A DNA stretch of 64,000 nucleotides from Flectonema sp. DT1601 (taxonomy: Eukaryota > Euglenozoa > Diplonemea > Diplonemida > Diplonemidae), in the NCBI GenBank assembly GCA_964019425.1, contig OZ025780.1, forward strand, positions 638,001-702,000, written 5' to 3'. Shown piece after piece: positions 22,032 to 33,134 of the stretch; position 1 is the first letter of the stretch; each line of letters begins with the position of its first letter. The notes beneath the pieces are model-generated. The model saw nothing but the letters and a program-made list of their open reading frames with translations. It had not been told where the DNA came from and ran no database searches. The position numbers and the translations under genes are program-made.

Positions 22032-23006
22032 ATGTTATCCTACGAGACAACAGCTGTTATTTTATTATTAAATATAGCTGTATCGATTCCAGGTATATAC
22101 GAATGGCATTTCACTGATAGTGGGAAGGAAAGAGAAGAAGTTATCGAAAACTACAACGGAGCTGTAAAAAAGTGGAAAACAGAAAATCTTGAGGGATGGG
22201 AATCTGTGCAGTCAATCGCAGTATACGATTGGTCAGAGACAGGGAGTGATCAGCATATCACATTGTTGCCAGAGTCAACCGATGAGAAGACTGAAAAAGG
22301 AGAAGGAACAAATCACTATTCTCCATTAAGATACGTCAGCTCATCCAACACCGTCTCTCTCAACTTAACGATCGCTCCTGAATGGGCAATCGTTGTATCA
22401 AAATTAACATTTACGACAGCATCTCAAAGTATTCACAGACCATTCTTAAATATTCCCTTAACTCAATTGGTTGTTCACAACACCTCAAATTGGAAGCAGT
22501 GTTCTCATTCTTTGAAAGGATCTGTCCATGGAAAGCAATGCATGACTTATAATATTGTGAATTACATATGTGTTTTATTTGAGGAAAGAGAACAACCAGG
22601 TGGTGCTGGACTTCGATGGGTCGCATCAACCGATTGCGGTGTCAGTTATATTCCCGTTAAAGTAAATCGATTTGATGGTACTCCCAGTTCAGTTTCTCTA
22701 CCATCGACGTTGACTGTTGTAACTCGTCATATTATGGATCCGTATATAGTTGCTCATCGGGTAACTAACGGAACATTGAAATTTGGTAGAAGTGCTTCCG
22801 ATAGGCAAACCATTATCAAGTTGTCGGCAACATTTTCGTTGGTGACATTCGTGATTTTCATTTGTCTAAATGGGTATTTGTATTATTATTCTGATGAGCT
22901 CAGTACTAAAATAAAATTACCTCCACAAGAATCGATCCTTATAGACGAACCTCTTCACCGACATGGAAACCGAAGGAGGGCAACTCGACAGCAATATGAA
23001 AGTTAG
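22032..23006 (+). CDS. type I membrane glycoprotein, unknown family
   Basis: This is a single exon of 324 residues. A hydrophobic N-terminal segment (about 7-23, ending near SIPG) looks like a signal peptide. A lumenal or extracellular region follows with several N-x-S/T sites and six Cys in its second half (for example QCSHSLKGSVHGKQC), then a membrane helix at about 267-289 and a 35-residue basic tail. The topology suggests a cargo receptor or surface protein. No family was recognised. The start is preceded by a T-rich AG. Confidence 0.75.
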   Translation: MLSYETTAVILLLNIAVSIPGIYEWHFTDSGKEREEVIENYNGAVKKWKTENLEGWESVQSIAVYDWSETGSDQHITLLPESTDEKTEKGEGTNHYSPLRYVSSSNTVSLNLTIAPEWAIVVSKLTFTTASQSIHRPFLNIPLTQLVVHNTSNWKQCSHSLKGSVHGKQCMTYNIVNYICVLFEEREQPGGAGLRWVASTDCGVSYIPVKVNRFDGTPSSVSLPSTLTVVTRHIMDPYIVAHRVTNGTLKFGRSASDRQTIIKLSATFSLVTFVIFICLNGYLYYYSDELSTKIKLPPQESILIDEPLHRHGNRRRATRQQYES

Positions 23007-23286
23007 TTATATTTGGTTAACTTGATTGGTATGTTGTAGTGTCTCACACTACGAGTAGATGTTTACACGTCTCTATTTGTACCTATCCAAAGCCAGGGTT
23101 TACTTTTTGTGTTGGTGATAACCAACTCTCACTTCTGTGCTTATTCATAACTATTATTCCTTACAGCATCCTACAGGAATGTAATGTGAGTGTTGTTTGC
23201 TGCTACTGTACTGAAGTCATCACTTTTTTTTCGTTTTTTTTTTTAAATTCAAATTTCTGCACAGCTTCCACCCCTTCGCTACAATA

Positions 23287-24129
23287 ATGCCAGTGACAGA
23301 GCTGTTGGTGTTCACAGAAAAATTAAGTGCTGTGTGTGGATCTTACACGGTAAGTGGGGAGAAGTACAATGATGAATTCGTGTGGGTAGGATCAGGAGAT
23401 AAACGACTCTTCTCATCAAGGAATAGAAGATGGTATATTGGAAACACATCAACAATGGTACAAGATTCAGGATGGATTAGATCAGGTGAACACAATGGGA
23501 AAAGTCCGTGGGAATCAGTCAACTGGGAAACTTTTGAAAAAGTAGGAAGACCATGGCAGATTGATTCAGGAATTCAAGTAACCCCCTCAGATGATAACAA
23601 TCCACGAGATACTTCCGTAACTGCATCAGAAGAAGTTAGTATGATTATGAGGACAGCATCAAAACCACAAACTAACACTAATAATCCAAACATGAGTTCC
23701 AGACCTATAATTAAAGCTACTACTAAACCATTACCGAAACCAGTTGATCAGACTACAGCTGATGCTGAAATTTCCCGGCTCCGCTCTGAACTTTCTACAC
23801 AAAAACGAGCGAATGACGCTCTCTCTGCGCAGCTGTCGTTGTTAGCTGAGAATTCATCTGAGACTGAGTCGTTGCTCACGAAGTTAAAAAATCAGCTTTT
23901 GCAATGCGACCAGCTGAGAGTTGCTGACAGCTCAGAATTAGAAATGTTGAGAAACGAAAATATTAATTTTCAAAATGAACTTTTCTCCAAAGATTCAATA
24001 ATTGAACGACAAGAACAAGAACTAAGACACCTCACCACTAAGTATTCATCTCTCAGTGAATCAAGTCTACAGGACGATCTCCATCATAAATTGAGATCCT
24101 GGGCAGCAGGGGTTCTTTCAGATAGTTAA
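23287..24129 (+). CDS. coiled-coil protein with small N-terminal domain
   Basis: This is a single exon of 280 residues. Residues 15-85 follow a pattern seen in many protist proteins of unknown role: GSYTVSGEKYN, then a strand pair, then RRWYIG, then a Gly/Ser/Pro end with a Trp. A Ser- and Pro-rich linker follows (about 95-155), then a coiled coil of about 110 residues with Leu, Gln and Glu heptads. The likely acceptor is TCTGCACAG, 24 nt upstream. The function is unknown; the coiled coil suggests a structural or scaffold role. Confidence 0.75.
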   Translation: MPVTELLVFTEKLSAVCGSYTVSGEKYNDEFVWVGSGDKRLFSSRNRRWYIGNTSTMVQDSGWIRSGEHNGKSPWESVNWETFEKVGRPWQIDSGIQVTPSDDNNPRDTSVTASEEVSMIMRTASKPQTNTNNPNMSSRPIIKATTKPLPKPVDQTTADAEISRLRSELSTQKRANDALSAQLSLLAENSSETESLLTKLKNQLLQCDQLRVADSSELEMLRNENINFQNELFSKDSIIERQEQELRHLTTKYSSLSESSLQDDLHHKLRSWAAGVLSDS

Positions 24130-24321
24130 TACAAGGAACGCTTCTTATTTTATAATGGCATTTATTATTTATTTTATTTTATTATATTATTTTTTTTAAC
24201 TGTATTTTTCTTCAATCTGTTTTTTTGTTACTTTTATGTTTCGTTAGATGAAACAGATGTCGACCTTTTGTAATCACTCAGAGTTGTAAACAATTATTCT
24301 TCAGAACACACACTTTGAGTA

Positions 24322-24555
24322 ATGCCGTTTGCATTTTGTGAGAAATGTGGTCGTACTTGGGTAGTCAGTTGTGCTTCTCAGGGTGGAATGTCTGAGGGAG
24401 AATGTGGAAGTTGTGATGCGATTATGTCTTGGCGTCAAGACTATTGCAATGCCTTAAGAATGTCTGGTCAACATCACATTGACAGCGGAGAGAGGCAGAT
24501 GAAAATACCAAGCAGAAGATCGACAGCAACGACAGTTATTATAAACTCTCAGTAA
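24322..24555 (+). CDS. small zinc-ribbon-like protein
   Basis: This is a single exon of 77 residues. Two CxxC pairs (FCEKCGRTW and GECGSCDAI), about 24 residues apart, with another Cys between them, suggest a single zinc ribbon. The C-terminal half is basic and Ser/Thr-rich. A TTCTTCAG acceptor lies 18 nt before the ATG, which supports a real gene despite the small size. No family was recognised. Confidence 0.65.
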   Translation: MPFAFCEKCGRTWVVSCASQGGMSEGECGSCDAIMSWRQDYCNALRMSGQHHIDSGERQMKIPSRRSTATTVIINSQ

Positions 24556-25241
24556 CGTCAGCATAGCAACCAACTAATCAGATCGTCGTGTTATTCTCAG
24601 GACTTCTTTTTGAGTCTACCTTGATGTGTACTATTCACTGTTAATAAGTGGTTTATCGAGGTGGACCTACTTTCCTGATTTTAAGTCCTTTAAATTTAAA
24701 TTTATATTTATATTTTGTAAGTGTAGAATATTCTTGTTGTCAACGAAAAAAAAAGAAAAAAAAAACATAAAAAAAGAGAAACTGTCAACTGCAATCTTTT
24801 TTTTTTTTTTTTTTTTTTTTTGCTTTCCCGAACGATATGTCGTTTCTCAGAAAAAAGCACACATGGGTCAATCAGATCCTGTGAGAAGGAAAAAAAAAAA
24901 AAAAAAAAAAAAAGGTGTCACATGAACTCGAAAAAAAAACAGTCGAGATTCAGCAGATTGGAGCGTCGCTTAACGTGGGTCTTATCCCACTCTTTTGCTT
25001 CATTTTCCCTACTCCTAATTATTAACAATTATTGTACTGGTTATTTATCTATAGAGTTCTCCTTTCCTCCCTCCCCTTTCCATTAAATCCTGTTGGGGTT
25101 AATACTGTTGAACATGAAATGCGGTTCTTTTTATTTTTTTTTTTTTTTGTTATCGTCAGAAAACTACACCAAGGCCGTTATGCCTCATGCGTCGTTGCCA
25201 CCCTCAGCGGGACTGTCAAGTGCCCGGGCTCCGAAAGAAGT
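24556..25241. other. intergenic
   Basis: Homopolymer-rich. A TTATCGTCAG acceptor at about 25160 probably marks the 5' end of the next mRNA. Nothing else was recognised. Confidence 0.5.
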
Positions 25242-26100
25242 ATGTTTTTTTTTTTTCAAATAGCGCTTGCTGTATTTGGTGTGCTTGTGAGTCGCTTGTC
25301 TGCTGCGACAGCAACGTCGCTATCTTCAGTTCCATTTCCTCCGTCTTTTTGTTTACTGAACAGTTGTTCATATTCATATCCTAAGTGTGGAAGTCAAATG
25401 TTTCATCAGCCCATTGATGCCGATGCCCCCCCCCGCAATAAACTAGTTGTCCTTGACAACGTTACCAGTAAATTGTTGTGTTCCCAATTTTCTCTCAGAA
25501 AGCAAACCACAATACCATTTCCAATCGCTATCGCCTTCTCTCCTCATGAGGTATACTGCCTCCCTTCCTATAGTAATGCCGAGACATTATCTCTCATCAG
25601 TTTAATTGACATCTTTCTGGTGGGATCCTAAAATGTTCCTGGCTCGCCGATTGCAGCACGAGGGGACTGCGCCCTCACACTTTCTCATCTCTTCCTCGAT
25701 CGCGATCGAGTTTTGATCCATTGCGGCTTGCTGTGTCGGGATTTCAGTGATTGAAGGGCTTGAAGCCATCTTAAAATGAAACTTGTTTTTAAGTGAACAA
25801 AGTTAATAAGCAAAATTAAGCTAAGGAAAGGACTAGAAGATTACTTATTTTAAAAATAAAAAAAAACAGCTTCTAAGCTTACCGAAGAATCACAACCCTG
25901 CTCAGAATGACTATGGGAAGGTGTCTGTACCTGTTCTTAGTCAAAAGCAAATATTAACTCCGGGTTACAGCACTTGTCGAAAATATGACGGAAGGAAATC
26001 ACATTGCGAAAAACTCGGATGTCAATTAGCTGCCACTTCGATGTTTAGTTCCGGAGGAAAACAGCAGTGCGTACCAAAACAAAATTGTTCTGTGCAGTGA
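25242..26100 (+). CDS. secreted cysteine-rich protein
   Basis: The exons are 25242-25550 and 25870-26100, joined in phase 0 across a 319-nt intron (donor GTATAC, acceptor in an A-rich tract). The product is about 179 residues. The N-terminus is a good signal peptide: MFFFFQIALAVFGVLVSRLS with small residues at the expected cleavage site. The mature part has about nine Cys, concentrated at the end (YSTCRKYDGRKSHCEKLGC and QCVPKQNC), suggesting a small disulphide-bonded domain. Neither exon alone makes a sensible protein, but together they run without a stop. No family was recognised; an extracellular or lumenal role is likely. Confidence 0.6.
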
Positions 26101-26380
26101 GGGCAATATTGTTTTGCAAAAGGGATGTTCATGACATGGCTGGTATTCAGCTGCTTTAATGACTGCGATGATTTAGACATGGTAACTGCTACGATTACAC
26201 CACCAGGAGATCTGTTGGGACTCCTTTCTATAGTAGATCGCAATTTGGTTAACTTGCGAGAGAAACTTACACATCGGTCGCTTTGTTCCTTCTCTCCAAA
26301 AAAAAGAATGGAAAAAAAAAAAAAATAAAAATGAAATAAAAATGATTATAATTTTTTTTTCTTTCATCTCAGCGATTACA

Positions 26381-26671
26381 ATGCACGACATGATGTTGAT
26401 GCATCTAGAACCATCAAAGACATTTAAATGTCTTTGTCCACCCTGTTCTATATACTCAATTGAGGGATGCAGTGATGTATTTATATTATGTTGCCTTTCA
26501 ATGGTCTGCTATCCACTTAATGGAATCATAGCGACGAAGTATACGACGAGGCCACATCTTCAAATGAACATTGACAGGAGTATTCAAAAAGGTTATATAT
26601 TTCCTCCACCTAATTCAGGTGGTAAGTCTGGTGACTTGCCTGATATAACAAGTGATCAGGGAGCTTCGTGA
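26381..26671 (+). CDS. Pmp3/UPF0057-like small membrane protein
   Basis: 96 residues. A CLCPPCSIYSIEGCSDVF segment is followed by a hydrophobic stretch and YPLNGIIATKY. This matches the Pmp3 pattern: PPxxVF, a Gly/Cys turn, a second helix, then a Y/FPGxxxAxY end. Pmp3 proteins are two-helix proteolipids of the plasma membrane linked to ion homeostasis. The Cys-richness of the helices is unusual. The C-terminal tail of about 35 residues is polar; a GTAAGT at 26621 could mark an unseen splice that changes it. A TTTCATCTCAG acceptor lies 9 nt before the ATG. Confidence 0.65.
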   Translation: MHDMMLMHLEPSKTFKCLCPPCSIYSIEGCSDVFILCCLSMVCYPLNGIIATKYTTRPHLQMNIDRSIQKGYIFPPPNSGGKSGDLPDITSDQGAS

Positions 26672-26955
26672 AGAGAGTACACTCATCTCTCGCATGCTTA
26701 CTTCAACGCATCAAACAGACTTGAGAAGGTCCGTTCCTCTTCGTGTTTCCACGATGAGTAAACACTCAAATCTGATATCGGTATATTCGATCAACAAGAT
26801 GATGTCGTATTATTCGTTTTCTAGTTTCTTACTTTTTTCTATCTAACTTCAGGTTCATTGGACAAGTAGTATAAGATTAAGGCTCCTGACCACAACTGTT
26901 TTTCTTAACTAATATTCTAACTTCAGGTTCATACTTTTATTTAATGTTTTAAGAG

Positions 26956-29643
26956 ATGAGTAGTCTGTTGACGTCTCAGACGGGAGTTGTGATGGAAGAC
27001 CATTCAGAGTCTGATAATTCAAATCTTGATTTGATTGATGAAACGAATTCATTTTATCAATACATGCTACCGAGGGATAAAGGTAAGCAGTCGTTATCTC
27101 CACCACCACCACCACCTCCTCCACCACCACCACAAGAAGACGAAAGTGAAATCGCAGCAACGATAGCAGATGGAACCCTACGAGGAGTCGTCAGAGTTGA
27201 GGATTGGTTAATGGATGTTGGAGCTGGTTATAGTGAACATTTAAGAAGATTACAAGCAGATAAAATTAAAGAAGAATTACAAGCAATGCAAGACAGACCA
27301 ACAATCAGTGATAAAGCAAAGAAACTAACCAGAGGAGGTGTCCCTGTTGAAGAAAGACTTATGAACGTCCACTACAAGAGACAAAGACAAGCTCAGTTAC
27401 AGGCAGCTAAGTCAGAGTCACATGCGACAAAAGCAGATCCTGAATGCACACATCGTCCTGATATTAATCCAGAGTCGCATTACAAAATGGCGAGGTATGC
27501 GAAAACTGACAACAAAGATCGACATCAGCAACTACGAGACAAACTACTTGAAGAGGAGATGCGACACGTCAGAGATCCTATTATCAGTGAGAAGTCAAAC
27601 AAATTAGCTGAAAATAGAACAAAAGGAATGTGCGTTGAAGACTATCTCCTCTACATGGACACCAAACATAAGGAAGATATGTACAAAAGACATGAATTAG
27701 AAGCTTCAAAAGGACTCCAATCGCAACCAAACATAACAAGACGAGCAAAATCACTAAAAAGATCCGGAGACATTGGAAATAGACTCTACGATCAGAGACT
27801 AGGCGGACCTGCAGACTTACACCGTTTGGAACAAAATGATTTATCTCAGGAAACGGCGAGGAACTCGAGAACTGACAAAGGAATCATCCTGGCATTTCAG
27901 GACAGGGGAGTCAACGAGTCGTACAAGCCTAAGATTAATCCAGACCGCCATGGTTTGTTAGAAAAACGAAAAAATACCAAAATAGAAGACCGACTGTACA
28001 CTGAGTACCACGCCATCATAGAATCAAAACAAGATGAGCTTAGACGAGTTGAACAAAAGTTACAGCATGAAGCTAGCACGGTTCATACATCGAAGCATTC
28101 ACAGGCAATTTTCAAAGCGTCTAAGCGTTCGAAGTCACCTCTGTTTTCAACAAGGTCGACAAGCAAGCAACCTAAAAATAGCAGTCCAACTCCTCAGAAG
28201 CCGTCGAAAAAGATCTCAACGGCATCGTTTAATATGAAATTAGCCGAGTGGGATGATCGACGTCGTAAGAATGAACATTCGAAAAAGAAATTGGTAGCTG
28301 AAAAACTGAATAAGGAAATGGCAGAGTGTACATTTGACCCTTTCAGATCGCCATCAATCAGAAAGAATCGCAACCACACTACTTCCAATCAAATAACCGA
28401 AGGAACTCTACAAGATCGCTCAAGCACTTGGACAACAAGACGAGAATCAAAACTAAACAGCGCAAAAGAGTCTACCGCTGCTGCAGAGCTCGACGGCTGT
28501 ACATTCACACCCTATATTAATCAGGTTTGTTTCTTTTTCAAAAAGTCATATCAAAATTTTTAATTATTTTTAATTATTTTTTTTTTTTTGAGGATAGAGG
28601 CGGATAAGTGGGAGAGGGAAAGACACCATCGGCTTCCTCTCTGGGATTCCTTCGGAGACACCGTGGCACCACTCGTACGCGCTATGCCTCACCTCTCTTG
28701 GCTGATCGGCGATCCTCAGGGAGATCCCCACTCGCCCTCTGGATCATGTCTCTCACCTGTGTCCATTCCCCCTCGCCCAACGGCCCGTAGGCCTGGACGT
28801 CGCCAAGCTTGCCGAAGACTCCACAGCTCGACACCTTTTGCTATCCCTCCAGGAAACGAGTGTACCTGTAACGATGCCTCCCTCCGCGACATTGTTCTGG
28901 ACCAGTCCAGATAGGGTTGCCTGCCGGTGACCCGGGTCCGTTCCCCGTATGAACGCATCCGCCATGATGTTGAACCCCTTGAAGTTTACACTTACAAGGC
29001 CGGTCTTTAACTGCAGCGCGAGTTGCATCCGGATCGCCGTCCCTTTGAATTCAAAAACAACAACAGAAAAAAAAAAAAAAAAAAAAAAACAGGAAATTCC
29101 AGACATGTCGACACGCGGAGAAGCAGCTTATGGATACAACGAATTTATAACCCGATTACGCAAGGCTCGTACAGACAAAGAAACTGAAAAGAAACGAGTA
29201 AAGGAAGTGTTTCCATCTGGTGACGGATGGAATGGTCAACAAACCGTACCAAAAGAGTTCAGTTTAGGACAAGGAGGAGGAAAGGATATACGAAGCTTAA
29301 AGAAACCATCAATAAGAGATGGTTTCTTTCGTCAACAACTGAACGGATCGTTTGAAGAAAAAGTCACGTTTAGCGGATTTGATGTGATCAGCGACAGTGA
29401 AACCGATCATCAACTTCCTTACCAAGCAGCTAACGGAATAAACCTTCATACTCATCCAACAGCTCCTTCGTGGACAACAGGGCATATTGATGGTCAGTCA
29501 CACAGAGAAGGTTCCGTTGATGACTTCCTTTCACAGCAGCATTCAAATGTCATGGCTGTATGTGGATTTTATTTTTTTCCAATACATTATTTACAAAAAC
29601 AAAAACAAAAACAAATCAGATGGTTCACAAGACTCCTAAATAG
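26956..29643 (+). CDS. repeat-containing cytoskeletal-type protein (three exons)
   Basis: The exons are 26956-28524, 29093-29557 and 29620-29643, all joined in phase 0, giving about 685 residues. A run of 11 Pro near residue 52 is followed by at least five degenerate repeats. They combine a VEDRL or VEERL element with a P-x-I-S/N stretch, as in RPTISDKAKKL, RDPIISEKSNKL, CTHRPDINP and YKPKINPD. CTFTPYIN at the end of exon 1 leads straight into exon 2. Such CTFxPxIN and VExRLY motifs are typical of charged proteins of the flagellar or cortical cytoskeleton in protists. The third exon adds only MVHKTPK. It was chosen because its acceptor is A-rich, like other cis-introns, while the next AG at 29827 is T-rich and better explains the start of the following gene. 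Intron 1 holds a GC-rich insert. Confidence 0.7.
28592..29056. other. GC-rich insert of unknown origin inside an intron
   Basis: About 465 bp inside the intron at 28525-29092. Base composition is clearly richer in G and C than any nearby non-coding DNA. It is bounded by A- or T-runs on both sides; on the minus strand it ends with an A tract. It has open frames on both strands but none I recognise. Without the insert the intron would be about 100 nt, like its neighbours. Confidence 0.6.
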
Positions 29644-29832
29644 CACTTCAACATCTCGTAATTACAGACTGATCCTTTTTTTTTATATATAATTTATTTT
29701 GTGAGATACTAAAAAAACGTTGAGAATTTTTTGTTAGATTTTGTATTGTTTTTTTATTTTTAGGTTTAGATTTTGTCTTATTGACTCTCTGTGATACTTT
29801 GATCTTATGGTATTTTACTTTTCACAGCGTCA

Positions 29833-31244
29833 ATGGGTTACGGCGGCAAGGGCGGATGGAAAGGAGGCAGAGAAATGGAGAGAGGGGATCGAACTATTCA
29901 AAAAAGAAAATCTGATTTCCCGCGGGATGAAATGATTAAAATGAGAAAAGGACTCGCCGATGGTTTAGTCCATTTCCTCACAAGTATTAAGTACCTAAAG
30001 CCACAAGAGGATATTGTATGCATTTGAATTAAAAAACTTCCTTATATTAAAGTAAATAAACGTTTCTAAGTAAAAAAAAAAATATTAAACAGAACCAAAA
30101 TCCTGCTGATTTCGAGAATGCATTTTACTTACCTCCAGCTGACGACTTAGTCCCAGAACCAGAGTCTACCGAGGCTACTATGTGGAGTTCAGAAAACTTC
30201 TCCGATGCAAAATGGCCAACAGTTTTATGTATCGGTGATAAACGTGTTTGCAATTTGGAAGGAAATTTCTTAGGGGGACCTCCGGACACGGCAATGGAAC
30301 TGCCAGCTTCAATCACGTGGTGTAGAAGTATGCCAGAGTCCCATATTCCAATTATAGAAAAAATATGCGGCGGAGGTCCGCAAATGGAATTCGCCATAAC
30401 CGATGACAACAAGTATGGGTTTATTTTAGTAGTTTTTATTCTTTGTTTGCCTAATTACTCAATTTCACAATCAACAAACAGAGATTCTCTCAAGCAATAC
30501 ATTCTTGATCCACTCAGCAGTACTGGTGAGAGAGTTGTTTTTGTAGCGCAAGGAATGCTTTTAACTTGTCACCACGTACCGACAGAGGGAAAGGTTTGTG
30601 ATTTTTTCCACATTCAGACTTTTCAGTTAAAAAAACAACAACAAATATACAACAAAACACAGATAAACGTGTATGTGTGTTCTGAAGAGAAGTATGATGC
30701 CCATCTAAAGGGAATTACCATCCCAGAAAAACCACAACTGTACATTACCTTGGAGGCGTTGGCAGAAGTAGTTGATGGTACTGACAGACTGGTCCCTAGA
30801 GATGGCGTTGGAGGTCTTCTTAAAATCGCAGCTAACGATTACGAAACAACAATATTAACGACTACTAGCGATCTTACGGCTGAGAGTTTTCAAAGCATCT
30901 CTGGAGAGGATTTCAAAAAATTTAAAGTCGTATCTTGTGCCCTACCACTAGCCTACTTCGCCAACAACAAAATTAAAAAATTTGCGAAAGATCTTCGTGC
31001 ATTAAACCCGGCATCATGTGCTGGGTTGGCTCCTTTTGTTATACTTGACCCATTCTTAGTATGTATTTACATTGATATTCACATTAACAATTATTAAAGA
31101 CGTTCATTAAATCTAAAACAGGAAACATGGCCAGAAGACCAACAATCTGTAGTCATCCCAGGTGATGCTACTGGCTGGTCATTGGTCCTCGCTAACATGA
31201 GAACTTCTAAATTAGAAGCAGGAGAAGCAACAGCAGCAGCGTGA
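29833..31244 (+). CDS. five-exon protein of unknown function
   Basis: The exons are 29833-30015, 30093-30412, 30482-30593, 30663-31058 and 31122-31244; all phases agree and the product is about 377 residues. The four introns are 77, 69, 69 and 63 nt, start GTATG or GTTTG and end in A-rich tracts. The start lies 5 nt after a T-rich AG at 29826-29827. Residues 1-35 are Gly-, Arg- and Lys-rich. The rest is a globular mixed alpha/beta sequence with an Ala- and Leu-rich end. No signal peptide, membrane helix or known catalytic motif is visible. This is the most intron-dense gene in the window. No family was recognised. Confidence 0.75.
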
Positions 31245-31508
31245 CGACCCATCTAATACTTTGATGGTTATTACATTTTCTTAAAAAGAAATGACGACCT
31301 CAACTCTTTTGTGCAATATACAAAAGTAATGATTAACTATAATAAGAAAAGGGTTCACTCACCCTATCAAGAAAAAATACTTGAAAAGTGTGTCTAGTGT
31401 CTAACCACGCTCCTTAGCTTGGTCATGGAGTGTGAAGATGATTTTATTATGCAAAAAAAAAAAAAAAAATCAAAAACTTTTCTATCTAAACAGTGCAAAT
31501 GACAAGAG

Positions 31509-32543
31509 ATGTCGCAAACCTATGAAACGGGAATCCAAATTTCATTATTATGTCCCGAGATGGGATTATCAGAAATCTTATTTAGTGCCACCCCTGAATC
31601 ACTTGTCAGTGATGCCTGTCAAATAGCTGCTAATGAGTGGGACGTAGTCACTGATCTGTTTGATATTTCATACGATGAAAAAATTCTACAAAGAAACAGC
31701 AAGTTAGTATCGCATGGAATCCAGTGTGGTTCTCAGTTGGTGGTAATTATAACGTGCGTCTTTGGTAGTACATGGTTTTCTGATAAAGAAAAAATTAATA
31801 AAATGGTTCAGCTAAATGACATAAAAAATGAAGAATATTTGTCCTTAGACACGACAACATTTGCTAATGATGGGTGTTTGTTTTTTAAACCAGAATGGGT
31901 ATCGACGTCGGTCTCAAAAATATGGTTTAAACATGACATGGGATCCGTGACATCCATATCTCAACAATTCTTATTAAAAACAATAATAAGTTCACTTAAG
32001 TTATCAGGATTTCAGAATCTTACATTGATTTCTGATGACTTTTTACGTGATTGCAGCTCACTTACGCATATTGATCTTTCAGACATGTATAATGTCACAG
32101 AGATAGGTTCATGTTTTCTAAAAGGCTGTACTTCTTTGTTATCAACTGACATCTCTGCATTTAAACAAATAGAATTTTTTAATGATGATTTCCTAGATGG
32201 ATGTGAGTCATTAGAAAGTTTTAGTTGTTTCGGTTTAGAAAATTTGAAAGGAATCGGAAATAGGTTCATGGCTGGTTGTTCATCTCTGAAATCGATTGAT
32301 TTGACTGATTTTAAAAATGTCTCAACCATCGGAAATAATTTTTTATCTGGTTGTGAAAGCTTAGATTTCATTGATGTGTCTCCCTTGGCTAATGTCATGG
32401 GTATTTCATGTATTTTTGGAATTAACTTTTTCATGTTTGGATGTGGTGAAGTTAAACTGCGCGGGATGGAAAATGTGAGAGCGAATCGCATTGTGATGAA
32501 TGCTATTTCAAATACGAAAAGTGACACCCAATTTGTGTATTGA
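31509..32543 (+). CDS. ubiquitin-like plus BspA-type leucine-rich-repeat protein
   Basis: This is a single exon of 344 residues. Residues about 10-80 look ubiquitin-like, ending with an L-x-x-x-GI-x-x-GS-x-L-V-V-I element (SHGIQCGSQLVVI), as in the last strand of ubiquitin folds. From about residue 150 there are at least six BspA/TpLRR-type units of about 24 residues, with the FLxGCxSLxxIDLSxFxNVTxIG pattern. BspA-type repeats mediate protein binding and are abundant in free-living and parasitic flagellates. The combination suggests an adaptor. An earlier ATG at 31499 opens only an eight-codon frame. The acceptor TCTAAACAG is close by. Confidence 0.8.
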   Translation: MSQTYETGIQISLLCPEMGLSEILFSATPESLVSDACQIAANEWDVVTDLFDISYDEKILQRNSKLVSHGIQCGSQLVVIITCVFGSTWFSDKEKINKMVQLNDIKNEEYLSLDTTTFANDGCLFFKPEWVSTSVSKIWFKHDMGSVTSISQQFLLKTIISSLKLSGFQNLTLISDDFLRDCSSLTHIDLSDMYNVTEIGSCFLKGCTSLLSTDISAFKQIEFFNDDFLDGCESLESFSCFGLENLKGIGNRFMAGCSSLKSIDLTDFKNVSTIGNNFLSGCESLDFIDVSPLANVMGISCIFGINFFMFGCGEVKLRGMENVRANRIVMNAISNTKSDTQFVY

Positions 32544-33077
32544 CCAGTTGCTGTAGTGTTTTTTTTTTAATTCTACATATGTAAGTCATGACTTATTTCT
32601 TTGGTACGACAGGATTCTGTCAAAATGGAACTAACTGTACAAACAGTTATAATTACGATTGGATTTTAAATACGAACTAGAGATACCCGTCCAGGCTCGC
32701 TTTGTATTGCTTTTGTTTTTTGGAATTCAACTTGTTTTTTCCTTTGCTTAAGTATGCTAAAATGACAACGATGGCTGGGTTATTATAGTGGATATGTGGA
32801 TTATTTCAAGTTAACCATTTTTATCTTTCTGAACAACTTTATTTTACAACTTGGTTAGCTCAGTTTTTATTCCCTGTATTAGGCTTTTGGCCTTTCCTCT
32901 TTTGAGTCCAAACAAAAACAGCCGTCAGCGGGTATCGAAAAGTGCCGGTTCGCGCATCCAAAAAAAGAAGAGAAGTTTTTTTTTTCCTTGGAACCTAAAA
33001 AATCCCCAATACTGGTAATAATATAAAAAGAGTGGAAATACCCAATTTGTGTATCGGCCAGTTGCTGTAGTGTTTTT
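32526..33077 (+). repeat. 37-bp direct repeats flanking a 480-bp segment
   Basis: ACCCAATTTGTGTATTGACC and the following AGTTGCTGTAGTGTTTTT at 32526-32562 recur at 33040-33077 with two changes. The left copy includes the last codons and stop of the LRR gene. The enclosed segment 32563-33039 has no recognised gene and contains GGTATCGAAAAGTGCCGGTT. Confidence 0.7.
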
Positions 33078-33134
33078 CATTAACATGTCTTTCATTCAAC
33101 AAAACTAATTATATCAAAAAAAACAGTTCTAAAT

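Noticed and set aside
26125-26328. Open frame of 67 codons between two genes.
   Set aside because: Ends in a poly-Lys run from an A tract and overlaps the likely 5' processing region of the Pmp3-like gene.
28588-29106. Open frames on both strands in the GC-rich intron insert as a real gene.
   Set aside because: GC-rich DNA gives long chance frames; none has a recognisable domain or a usable start context.
29828-29935. An alternative last exon for the 26956 gene reading RQWVTAARADGKEAEKWREG, giving a 4-nt stop/start overlap (ATGA) with the next gene.
   Set aside because: Its acceptor is T-rich, unlike the A-rich cis acceptors here, and a 62-nt intron with an A-rich end gives a simple terminal exon at 29620-29643. 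The T-rich AG fits trans-splicing of the next gene.
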